From the NCBI GenBank assembly GCA_028819565.1, contig JAPPLD010000010.1:1-40594 (forward strand): 40,594 nucleotides of DNA, given 5' to 3'. The stretch's first letter is position 1; the number at the start of each line of letters is the position of its first letter. Origin of the DNA: Gammaproteobacteria bacterium. Lineage in GTDB: Bacteria; Pseudomonadota; Gammaproteobacteria; Poriferisulfidales; Poriferisulfidaceae. The position numbers and the translations under genes were made by a program. The notes under the pieces were generated by a model. That model did no database searches. It was not told the DNA's origin and was given only the letters and a program-made list of their open reading frames with translations. This document shows, one piece after another, positions 33,699 to 40,594 of this stretch.

Positions 33699-34197
33699 CT
33701 TCTGTCCCCTCGGCACAATCGGGGCAATGCCCGACGGCTTCCAGCAATCGAGTATGGATTGTGAAGCCGGATTGCTGAGCCAGTTTGTCCATCATGGATC
33801 CTAGCTTGATCTCTTCACGCTCCATGACAATGCCGCATGCCTTGCACACGAAAAGCACGGCACCGTGCCGCTCGGCGAACCGGTAACAAGCGGCATAGGC
33901 GTTGCTGCTGGCAACGCGGTGCACCAAACCCATGGATTCCAGGAACTCAAGTGCCCGGTATACCTGAACCGGGGCTCGGGCACGCCCCCCCCAGTCGAAA
34001 CGCCTGAGGATTTCATAGGCACCAAGGGCGCAGTGGCTGTCGAGCAGCAACTTCAAAACTGCTCGTCGATTTTCGGTCAGCCGCTTATTGCGATTCTGGC
34101 AGATCGTCTCTGCATGCGCCAAGGCGTCCGAGATGCAGGACTGATGATCGTGCGGGGAGGTTGGAGACGAGGATACGGCGGTCATTTCGGGCATCAT
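33685..34197 (-). CDS. zur: Zinc uptake regulator Zur (Fur family)
   Basis: A Fur-family repressor of 170 residues. The winged helix (about 35-105) includes RLTENRRAVLKLLLDSHCAL, AYEILRRFDW and VYRALEFLESMGLVHRV. The dimerisation domain has HGAVLFVCKACG and the C-terminal HCPDC, giving the paired CxxC structural zinc site. First in the operon with znuCB, which identifies it as Zur rather than Fur. Three in-frame ATGs (34197, 34194 and 34185) are possible starts and none has a strong ribosome-binding site. Confidence 0.93.
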   Translation of the reverse strand: MMPEMTAVSSSPTSPHDHQSCISDALAHAETICQNRNKRLTENRRAVLKLLLDSHCALGAYEILRRFDWGGRARAPVQVYRALEFLESMGLVHRVASSNAYAACYRFAERHGAVLFVCKACGIVMEREEIKLGSMMDKLAQQSGFTIHTRLLEAVGHCPDCAEGTEDAAA

Positions 34198-34227
34198 GTG
34201 GGCGAGATCGCCCTTGGTGACTGGACT

Positions 34228-34240
34228 GTAACATTGTAAC
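34228..34240 (-). promoter_or_regulatory. Candidate Zur operator upstream of zur
   Basis: On the minus strand GTTACAATGTTAC (34228-34240) lies 30 nt upstream of the zur start. It resembles the GTTATAATATAAC-like core of gammaproteobacterial Zur boxes, though here it reads more as a GTTAC direct repeat than a perfect palindrome. Confidence 0.4.
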
Positions 34241-34242
34241 GC

Positions 34243-35298
34243 TTAGCTGCCTGACGATCGAGGAAACGCCACCAAGTGCTCCAGGTCAAGACCTAATTGA
34301 GTTTCTTCGCCGACCTCCAAATCCCTGTGGCTTGAGGCCAGCGCCAGCAGTCGGGTGCCGGATGGCAACCGTAACGTGTACAGGGTGTCGTCGCCCTTGA
34401 AGGCTTTTTCGATTACTGTGGCGGAAATTTTCCCTTCCGGATCAATCAGCACGTCGTCTGGACGCAGCAAGATATCCATGCGTGTTCCCGGCGGATGCGG
34501 ATAGGTGTGATGCTCGTCCCTGACTCGGCCGATCTCGGTGTCGAAAGCGCCCGCCTCGCGCAAGATGCCTTCGATAAAAACTCCTCGGCCGACAAGGCTC
34601 GCGACCTGTCGGGAGATCGGGCGGTGGTAGATGTTGAACGGCGTGTCCCATTGCAGAATGGCGCCGTCCTTGATGATTCCGACCTGATCACCCATGGCAA
34701 AGGCTTCATCCTGATAGTGCGTTACAACGACCGCCGTGGAGCCGGTTTCCTTGAGGATATTGCGGACTTCGAAACTTAACCGCTCACGCAGATCAATGTC
34801 GAGGCTGGCAAATGGTTCGTCGAGCAACAGCAGGCGCGGCTGCGGAGCCAAAGCCCGGGCCAACGCCACCCGTTCTTGCTGTCCGCCGGACAACTCGTGC
34901 GGAAAGCGGGAAATGCAGTGTTCTAGGCCGACGATCTCCAGCAGATTTCGAACGACCCGGTCCTGATCGGCTTTCGGTTCGCGGCGAATCCCAATGGCGA
35001 TGTTCTGCTCCACTGTCAGGTGTGGAAACAATGCACGGTCCTGGAACACCATGCCGACCGGTCGACGCTCCGGCGGAACGTTGAACCCCGGTCGGGACAT
35101 GACCTCGCCCGCGATGCGGATCTCTCCCTTCAAGATCGGCTCGAAACCCAGAATGGAGCGCAACGCGGTCGTCTTGCCGCCGCCCGACGGCCCCAGCAAG
35201 GCGGCAATCTCCCCCTGCACGACTTCGAACGAAAAATCGTGCAGCGCCGAACTGTCGCCGTAAGTACAGGAAATTTTCTCTACTTCCAGAAGCGCCAT
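34243..35298 (-). CDS. fbpC: Ferric iron ABC transporter ATP-binding protein FbpC
   Basis: ATPase of a ferric-iron importer, 351 residues. Walker A is GPSGGGKTT, the Q-loop is VFQDRALFPHLTV, the signature is LSGGQQERVALARAL, Walker B is LLLLDEPFASLDIDLRERL, and the switch is VTHYQDEAF. The C-terminal part (about 240-351) is the TOBE-type regulatory domain with LLRPDDVLI. It follows fbpB by 9 nt and is last in fbpABC. Confidence 0.93.
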   Translation of the reverse strand: MALLEVEKISCTYGDSSALHDFSFEVVQGEIAALLGPSGGGKTTALRSILGFEPILKGEIRIAGEVMSRPGFNVPPERRPVGMVFQDRALFPHLTVEQNIAIGIRREPKADQDRVVRNLLEIVGLEHCISRFPHELSGGQQERVALARALAPQPRLLLLDEPFASLDIDLRERLSFEVRNILKETGSTAVVVTHYQDEAFAMGDQVGIIKDGAILQWDTPFNIYHRPISRQVASLVGRGVFIEGILREAGAFDTEIGRVRDEHHTYPHPPGTRMDILLRPDDVLIDPEGKISATVIEKAFKGDDTLYTLRLPSGTRLLALASSHRDLEVGEETQLGLDLEHLVAFPRSSGS

Positions 35299-35307
35299 GA
35301 CTTTCCC

Positions 35308-36927
35308 TCAGCGTCGGCCGCGCACAGCCAGGAGAAACACCGGAATTAGGCCTGCCGCCACCAATGCCACCGATGGCAACGCAGCCCGCTCCCAGAGGCC
35401 TTCCGAAGACAGGCCGTAAATCCGGACCGCCAGCGTATCCCAACCGAATGGACGCAGAAGCAAAGTCGCCGGCATTTCCTTCATCACGTCAATCAGAACC
35501 AACAATGCAGCCGTCAGCAAGCCGGGGCGCAGGATTGGGATGTAAATCCGCCACACCAACGCCACCCCGCTGAAGCCCAGAGATTGTGCGGCTTCCCGCA
35601 TGCTAGGGCGGACCCGCTCCAGCGCGCTGTCGATCGGGTTGAACGCCAGTGCCAGAAACCGGGCGAAGTAAGCCAGTATAAGACTGAACACACTGCCAAC
35701 AAAGAACCATGTCGCCTCGGTTCCGGTCAACCATAGCCATATTCCGGCGACTTGACGATCAATCCAACCCAGCGACCACATCACGGCTACTGCCAGCACC
35801 GAACCTGGGATGGCGTAGCCTAAAGTGCCAATGCGCACGCTCGTCCGGGTTAGCCAACTTGTGTCACGTCGCAGGGCATAAGCAAGAATCAGGCCTCCTG
35901 CCGTGGTTGCCGCAGCCGCCATGGCACCCAAGGCCAAGGTGTGGCCCAGCAGCGACAGGTAGGCAAAATCTAAGTCGTCGATCCAGTTCCAGGCCCACAG
36001 CAGGAGTTGCGCCATCGGAATGATGAACGCCAGAAACAGAATCAGGCTACAGTATGCGCTTGCCGCCGCCGCACGGGGGCCGTGCAGGCGGTAGGTGCGA
36101 AGATTCGGCGCACTGCCGCTGTCATCGAATCGGGCTCTTCCGCGCCCGTAACGCTCCAAGTACAGCAGCACGAAAACAAACGTCAACAACAGGGATGCCA
36201 ACTGGCTGGCGGCATTGAGATCGAAGAAGCCAAACCAAGCCTTGTAGATGGCCGTGGTGAACGTGTCGTAATTGAATACGGCAACCGCGCCGAAATCGGC
36301 CAGCGCTTCCATCACGGCCAGACTGACGCCCCCGATGATCGCCGGGCGAGCCATCGGCAGGGCTACCCGAAAGAAACTTTCCCATGCGGTCATGCCCAGC
36401 GTACGAGCCGCTTCCAGCGCAACCCGGCCCTGCTTCAGAAATGCCACTCGCGCCAGCAAGTACACATAGGGATACAGCACCAGCACCATGACGGCCAAAA
36501 CGCCGGCGGAATGCCGTGCTTCAATACTCCAAGAGGCCGGCAGACCGAAAGCCTGCCGCAAAAAACCCTGTACCGGTCCCTGAAAATCAAGCAGCCCGAG
36601 AAACACGAACGCCATGACATAGGTGGGCAGGGCAAACGGCAGCATCAGCGCCCAATCGAACCAGCGCCGTCCCGGGAACTCGCAGGTGCTGACCAGCCAA
36701 GCCAGGCTGACTCCAAGAATCAGAGTGCCAATCGCGACGCCGAAGATCAGCAACAAAGTGTTGCCGACCAGCGTCGGGAGTACGGTCGCCGCCAAATGCC
36801 CCCAGACCTCGGTGGCCGGGGCCAACCAGGCTCCGAAAATCACGATCAGCGGGACCAGAATGGCCGCCGCTAGAAGCCGGCTGCCCCAATACCAAAAGCG
36901 ACCGGAAAAGCCGGTAACCAGTGTCAT
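35308..36927 (-). CDS. fbpB: Ferric iron ABC transporter permease FbpB (fused two-domain form)
   Basis: A 539-residue permease containing two copies of the binding-protein-dependent transport domain, each with its own coupling loop. The first is EAARTLGMTAWESFFRVALP (about 193-212) and the second is EAAQSLGFSGVALVWRIYIP (about 447-466). The halves are joined by a charged linker near 260-285. PFALPTYVMAFVFLGLLDFQG is typical of FbpB/SfuB. It forms the whole membrane channel for FbpA-delivered iron. Confidence 0.94.
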   Translation of the reverse strand: MTLVTGFSGRFWYWGSRLLAAAILVPLIVIFGAWLAPATEVWGHLAATVLPTLVGNTLLLIFGVAIGTLILGVSLAWLVSTCEFPGRRWFDWALMLPFALPTYVMAFVFLGLLDFQGPVQGFLRQAFGLPASWSIEARHSAGVLAVMVLVLYPYVYLLARVAFLKQGRVALEAARTLGMTAWESFFRVALPMARPAIIGGVSLAVMEALADFGAVAVFNYDTFTTAIYKAWFGFFDLNAASQLASLLLTFVFVLLYLERYGRGRARFDDSGSAPNLRTYRLHGPRAAAASAYCSLILFLAFIIPMAQLLLWAWNWIDDLDFAYLSLLGHTLALGAMAAAATTAGGLILAYALRRDTSWLTRTSVRIGTLGYAIPGSVLAVAVMWSLGWIDRQVAGIWLWLTGTEATWFFVGSVFSLILAYFARFLALAFNPIDSALERVRPSMREAAQSLGFSGVALVWRIYIPILRPGLLTAALLVLIDVMKEMPATLLLRPFGWDTLAVRIYGLSSEGLWERAALPSVALVAAGLIPVFLLAVRGRR

Positions 36928-36940
36928 GACACTGGAAGGC

Positions 36941-37942
36941 TCAGCGATAGCCAGCCCTGTCCATCAGGCGCACGGCTTCCGCCTGCAGGCGGCCTGCTTC
37001 AGCGAGATTCAGCGAATCCCCTTGGAATTCACCCCAAGCCTGGACTTCCGGTGCCGGGGGGATGTCTTCCCGAACCGGGTATTCCAAGTTGAGTTCAGCG
37101 AACAAGCCCTGGGCCTCGGGCTTCGCCAGCCATTCGAGAAAGGCCTGCGCTTCTTGAGGATGCTTGGAAAGCGCCAGGAGGCCTCCGCCGGAAATATTGA
37201 CGTGGACGCCCTGAGAGTCCTGATTTGGCCAGAACAGGGCAAGCTTGAGATCCGGCTCTTTGCGCATCAACCGGCCATAGTAGTAAGTGTTGACGATGGT
37301 GACATCGCATTGCCCCATCGCAACCGCCTGCAGCGCCTTGGTGTCGTTGGAAAAAGGTTCGGCGACGAGGTTGGCCACCCAACCCTTCACAGTCTCTTCG
37401 GTCGCTTCTTCGCCGTGATGCGCGATCAGGGTCGCGACCAGCGACTGGTTGTAGACTTTCTTGGAGGTACGCAGGCAAAGTCTCCCCTTCCACTTCGGGT
37501 CTGCCAAATCTTCGTAGGAGGAAAGGTCGTCTGGGGAAATCTTTTCAGTATTGTAAGCCAGAGTGCGTGCCCTTTTCGAGAATCCGAACCAGCGATTCTC
37601 CGGGTCACGCAAAGCGGCCGGAACGGATTGGGCTAGTGCTTCGGAATCAATCGGCACCAGCAAGCCGCGCTCGGCGGCATGCCAGAGGTTCCCGGCATCC
37701 ACCGTCAGGAGGACGTCGGCTCCACCGTTTTTGCCCGCCGCGGCAAGGCGCTCAAGGATGGGACCCGGCTTCCCGGTATGGAGGTTGAAACGAATACCGG
37801 TTTGTTTCGTGTAGAGTTCCAGCACCGGCTCGATCAGATGCGCCTTGCGCGAGGAATACAGCGTCAGCGTGATCGGGTCGGCTGCCATCAGGGCAGGTTG
37901 GACCGCGAGAGATGTCAGCAAAGCCAGGGCGAGCTTTTTCAT
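36941..37942 (-). CDS. fbpA: Periplasmic ferric iron-binding protein FbpA
   Basis: Iron-binding subunit of the FbpABC importer, 333 residues. The signal peptide is cleaved near LMA-A. The transferrin-like iron site is seen in the tyrosine run NTYYYGRL (Tyr220-222), where paired tyrosines bind Fe(III). LTLYSSRKAHLIEPVLELYT and VLLTVDAGNLWHA match class 1 ferric-binding proteins. The ATG at 37942 has no ribosome-binding site, and a Fur-like box begins 17 nt upstream. Confidence 0.94.
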   Translation of the reverse strand: MKKLALALLTSLAVQPALMAADPITLTLYSSRKAHLIEPVLELYTKQTGIRFNLHTGKPGPILERLAAAGKNGGADVLLTVDAGNLWHAAERGLLVPIDSEALAQSVPAALRDPENRWFGFSKRARTLAYNTEKISPDDLSSYEDLADPKWKGRLCLRTSKKVYNQSLVATLIAHHGEEATEETVKGWVANLVAEPFSNDTKALQAVAMGQCDVTIVNTYYYGRLMRKEPDLKLALFWPNQDSQGVHVNISGGGLLALSKHPQEAQAFLEWLAKPEAQGLFAELNLEYPVREDIPPAPEVQAWGEFQGDSLNLAEAGRLQAEAVRLMDRAGYR

Positions 37943-37958
37943 CGCAAAGGATAGTGGT

Positions 37959-37977
37959 AATGAGAATGACTATTATT
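37959..37977 (-). promoter_or_regulatory. Fur box upstream of fbpA
   Basis: On the minus strand AATAATAGTCATTCTCATT (37959-37977) matches 11 of 19 positions of the Fur consensus GATAATGATAATCATTATC, including the NATA/TCATT core spacing. Position just before fbpA fits iron repression. Part of it (ATGACTATT at 37966-37974) recurs inverted as AATAGTCAT at 38053-38061 in the promoter of the divergent gene. Confidence 0.6.
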
Positions 37978-38047
37978 AGAGTTTCTTTATCTCTGTCAAC
38001 CTCCTTCTTCACTGCACAAGTCCTGTTACCAACACAAACCATAAAAG

Positions 38048-38077
38048 TTGACAATAGTCATCACTTTAGTTTATAAT
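38048..38077 (+). promoter_or_regulatory. Perfect-consensus sigma-70 promoter of the GHKL-Fic fusion gene
   Basis: TTGACA (38048-38053), an 18-nt spacer and TATAAT (38072-38077). Transcription should start near 38084, leaving a leader of about 45 nt. The surrounding 37943-38128 is markedly AT-rich. Confidence 0.75.
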
Positions 38078-38136
38078 TTTCAAGAGAAAGATTTCTAATC
38101 TCTGGAAAGCGTTTAGGAAATATTGACAATGGTCAA
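38048..38136 (+). repeat. Pair of TTGAC-N4-GTCA palindromes flanking the leader (putative operators)
   Basis: Site 1, TTGACAATAGTCA (38048-38060), overlaps the -35. Site 2, TTGACAATGGTCAA (38123-38136), is a perfect TTGAC-N4-GTCAA palindrome covering the start codon. The two share 12 of 13 bases and lie 75 bp apart, about seven helical turns. The arrangement suggests looping repression by the gene's own winged helix. Binding is inference. Confidence 0.55.
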
Positions 38137-40348
38137 GATCCGTACCCGAAGCGAGCAAATCAGGAATTACATTCTCGACCAGGTCGAGGAGTCGCCGGAG
38201 GCCGTGGCAAAGGAAACAGCGGAGAGATTCGGGATTTCTCGCCAAGCCGCGAACAAGCATCTGAGGCGGCTCTGCGAGGAGGGAATTCTTGAGCAGTCCG
38301 GAAAGACGAACGCGACCCGGTATCGGCTGGCAACATTGTCCAGTTGGACCGGTCGTTACGAGATTCAGCCGAAGTTGACGGAAGAAGTTGTTTGGATGCA
38401 AAACATTCAAGATCAACTCGGCTCTCTGCCAGATAACGTAGAAGGCATTTGGTGCCACGGCTTCACCGAAATGTTCAACAACGCAATCGACCATTCCGAC
38501 GGTTCCATGATCCGGGTTGGAATCACTCGAACCATAGTGGGGATAGAAATGTGGATCCACGATGACGGGTGCGGAATCTTCAGGAAAATACAAAAAGCAT
38601 TGGAGTTGCCGGACGAGCGGCATGCCATTTTGGAATTGTCGAAGGGCAAGCTGACGACCGACCCCGACCGTCATACCGGCGAAGGAATTTTCTTCACGTC
38701 CAGGATGTTCGATGAATTCGCCATTTTCTCAGGCGGCATCTATTTCTCCCATGAATTCGGGAAGAAAGAAGACTGGGTTCTGGAAACAGATCAGGATTTG
38801 GGCGAGACTTCCGTCTTCATGAAGTTGAAAAACACAACGAAAAGAGCAAAAAAAGAGATTTTTGATCGATTCACTTCCGGAGAAGATTTCGGGTTCACTA
38901 AAACGATTATTCCCGTTCGGATGGTTCAGCTTGGAGAGGACGAGTTGATCTCCCGCTCCCAAGCCAAGCGGCTCCTGGCTCGCGTGGAGAAGTTTCAGAA
39001 AGTGTTGTTTGACTTCCAGGGAGTAAAAGACATCGGGCCGGCATTCGCAGATGAGATCTTCCGGGTCTTCGCTCGTCAACACCCGGAAATCGAACTGGCT
39101 CCGATCAACACGGGTCCGGAAACAGAAAAAATGATCGCAAGGGCAGTAAATGTGGAAGCCCATGTTGTGTCCGGCTCCCCCACCGTCAATGTACAAGTTG
39201 AAGTCGTTCCACTCGAAGCCGGTCCACCATTGTCTGAAGCCAGCATCAAAATCCAGGAGTACGTTTCTCAGTCGATTGGGGCGCGCAAGCCGGTCGGGTA
39301 TGACCCGTCATTCCTCTTGTCGTACCAGCCTAACGACACGTTCTACCTCTCGCAGGAGGAACGCGAACATCTATGGGAAACGGGACAGTCAGGCGAATCC
39401 GGACAACCCGCTGGGGTCCATGCCAAGAACATTTTAGACAAGCTACTAATCGACCTGTCGTGGAACTCCAGCCGCCTTGAAGGCAATACCTATTCCCTGC
39501 TTGAAACCAGCCGCCTGCTTGAGCTCGGTGAGGAAGCGGAAGGGAAAAAGCGAAGCGACGCGCAGATGATCCTCAACCATAAGGATGCCATCGAATTTCT
39601 CGTCGAAGCGGTGGAACACATCGGCTTCAACCGGCACACCCTCCTCAACCTTCATGCGCTGCTGGCGAACAACCTGCTACCCGACCCCGACGCGGAAGGA
39701 CGGCTTCGACATGCCAACGTCGGAATTGGGGGATCAGTCTTCCATCCATTGGAGACCCCGCAACTCATTGAAGAACATTTTGACCGAATCCTCGCCACCG
39801 CCTCGGCAATCGAGGACCCCTTTGAGCGAGCCTTCTTCGCGATGGTGCAAATTCCCTACTTACAGGCATTTGACGACGTCAACAAGCGGGTGTCGCGATT
39901 GGCCGTGAATATTCCGTTGATCCAGAGCAACCTATCGCCGCTGTCTTTCGAGGATGTTTCCCGGCGGCTTTACACCGAGGCCGTGCTCGGCGTGTACGAG
40001 TTGAACCGGGTTGAATTGCTCAAGGATGTATTTCTTTGGGCCTACCAGCGGTCGGCCGTCCGCTACGCCGCCATACGGCAATCCATTGGCGAACCCGACC
40101 CGTTTCGCATGCGGCACCGAACTGCGTTGCGCGAAGTCGTCGGCATGGTCGTCCGCCAACGCATGAACAAGCAGCAAGCCGCAACCCATGTCCATACATG
40201 GGCACAAACACAGGTGGATGAACCGGAATATTCCCGCTTCTGCGAAATTGCCGAAAAGATCCTGCTGGGGCTACATGAAGGAAACGTGGCGCCTTACAGA
40301 ATTCGGTTATCCGAATTTACGGCATGGCAGGAACGATGGGGAACCTGA
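38129..40348 (+). CDS. Multidomain regulator: winged helix + GHKL ATPase + STAS-like (DUF4325-like) + degenerate Fic domain
   Basis: A 739-residue chain. Residues 1-70 are a winged helix (AERFGISRQAANKHLRRLCE is the HTH). 85-235 is a GHKL ATPase, with N-box EMFNNAIDHS (114-123), G1 DDGCGIF (145-151) and G2 TGEGIFFT (183-190). 255-340 matches the STAS-like DUF4325 module (ISRSQAKRLLARVEKF, VLFDFQGVKDIGPAFADEIF). 375-739 is a Fic protein of the helical-bundle type, with inhibitory-helix motif SSRLEGN (447-453) and LLNLHALLANNLLPDP. The Fic catalytic motif is degenerate: 579-590 read QAFDDVNKRVSR, so the catalytic His is Gln579 and the phosphate-binding GNG is VNK. ATG 38129 is preferred to TTG 38123 because AGGA at 38115-38118 is then 10 nt away. 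Expected to be cytoplasmic; function unknown. Adjacent to a possible insertion sequence. Confidence 0.85.
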   Translation: MVKIRTRSEQIRNYILDQVEESPEAVAKETAERFGISRQAANKHLRRLCEEGILEQSGKTNATRYRLATLSSWTGRYEIQPKLTEEVVWMQNIQDQLGSLPDNVEGIWCHGFTEMFNNAIDHSDGSMIRVGITRTIVGIEMWIHDDGCGIFRKIQKALELPDERHAILELSKGKLTTDPDRHTGEGIFFTSRMFDEFAIFSGGIYFSHEFGKKEDWVLETDQDLGETSVFMKLKNTTKRAKKEIFDRFTSGEDFGFTKTIIPVRMVQLGEDELISRSQAKRLLARVEKFQKVLFDFQGVKDIGPAFADEIFRVFARQHPEIELAPINTGPETEKMIARAVNVEAHVVSGSPTVNVQVEVVPLEAGPPLSEASIKIQEYVSQSIGARKPVGYDPSFLLSYQPNDTFYLSQEEREHLWETGQSGESGQPAGVHAKNILDKLLIDLSWNSSRLEGNTYSLLETSRLLELGEEAEGKKRSDAQMILNHKDAIEFLVEAVEHIGFNRHTLLNLHALLANNLLPDPDAEGRLRHANVGIGGSVFHPLETPQLIEEHFDRILATASAIEDPFERAFFAMVQIPYLQAFDDVNKRVSRLAVNIPLIQSNLSPLSFEDVSRRLYTEAVLGVYELNRVELLKDVFLWAYQRSAVRYAAIRQSIGEPDPFRMRHRTALREVVGMVVRQRMNKQQAATHVHTWAQTQVDEPEYSRFCEIAEKILLGLHEGNVAPYRIRLSEFTAWQERWGT

Positions 40349-40368
40349 ACAGCGAGATGTCCCGTGTC

Positions 40369-40381
40369 AGAGAAATTCTCT
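40369..40381. repeat. Short inverted repeat after the Fic fusion gene
   Basis: AGAGAA-A-TTCTCT (40369-40381), enclosed by GTGTC (40364-40368) and GACAC (40389-40393). It could be a transcription-stop hairpin (no T run beyond TTT) or lie near the end of an insertion sequence. Otherwise 40349-40515 shows no gene. Confidence 0.35.
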
Positions 40382-40515
40382 TTCCGCCAGACACTCCCGA
40401 GCCTTGGATGGGTAGTCAGTATCGGGCGGCGTATGGTGCCGAATGAAATGGCGCTTCGAGATTTTGTGTGGAATGAAGAGTAGGATGGTCTTTTTGTTGG
40501 GATCTGGAGGAGCCG

Positions 40516-40594
40516 ATGGACGAGGCTGGGAAGTTGCTCGAGCAACTGATGTTTTTGTATGCGCCGTGGGAGGTCGTGTCGGTGTCGTGCCAGG
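40516..40594 (+). CDS. Start of a gene, possibly an ISL3-family transposase (runs off the right edge)
   Basis: Twenty-six codons from ATG 40516, preceded by a strong GGAGGAG at 40506-40512. The visible sequence has KLLEQLMFLYAPWEVVSV, which resembles the N-terminus of ISL3-type transposases (a short helix followed by PW-x-V-x-x-V). Only the beginning is in the window, so the call is tentative. If right, the left end of the element should lie between 40349 and 40515. Confidence 0.4.
   Translation, partial: MDEAGKLLEQLMFLYAPWEVVSVSCQ

Overview
The window is a GC-rich stretch of a gammaproteobacterial chromosome. Evidence: the clusters bioH-bioC, asmA-mutY, pstCAB with phoBR, rpsP-rimM-trmD-rplS, zur-znuCB and fbpABC; a full-length RpoD of 590 residues; and protein sequences that read closest to gammaproteobacterial homologues I remember. 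Species cannot be fixed from sequence alone. Most of the window is ordinary housekeeping DNA with very tight gene packing: shared start or stop palindromes, 4-14 nt overlaps and several GTG/TTG starts.

Layout. 1-217 is the start of a TrpD-like glycosyltransferase gene (minus), followed by tRNA-Gly(CCC). 305-1709 is an AT-rich control region and a class II Fic protein with a C-terminal winged helix. 1788-7639 holds plsY (minus), then bioH-bioC, moaC, asmA and mutY. 7640-10563 looks accessory: two tandem paralogous outer-membrane barrels, a secreted HNH nuclease with an Excalibur domain, and a DUF1971 gene. yggX follows. 11064-16776 is the phosphate module: Pho box, pstC-pstA-pstB, and convergent phoB-phoR with its own Pho box. 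pstS and phoU are not here. Then come an AGCS sodium/amino-acid symporter, nadC, mazG (minus), a hicBA-like toxin-antitoxin pair (minus), galU, tRNA-Asn (minus), rpoD and a CAU tRNA.

23670-29587 is a copper/silver efflux module: a small Cys/His-rich secreted protein, then translationally overlapping genes for outer-membrane channel, adaptor and CusA-type RND pump. 29705-32138 is rpsP-rimM-trmD-rplS-ogt. 32098-34197 is zur-znuC-znuB (minus), and 34243-37942 is fbpA-fbpB-fbpC (minus) behind a Fur-like box.

The most unusual object is at the right end (38129-40348). It is a single 739-residue protein joining a winged helix, a GHKL ATPase, a STAS-like (DUF4325-like) domain and a Fic domain whose catalytic histidine is replaced. 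It is driven by a perfect-consensus sigma-70 promoter. Two TTGAC-N4-GTCA palindromes flank its leader, one on the -35 and one on the start codon. Just downstream the window ends in what may be the start of an ISL3-type transposase gene.
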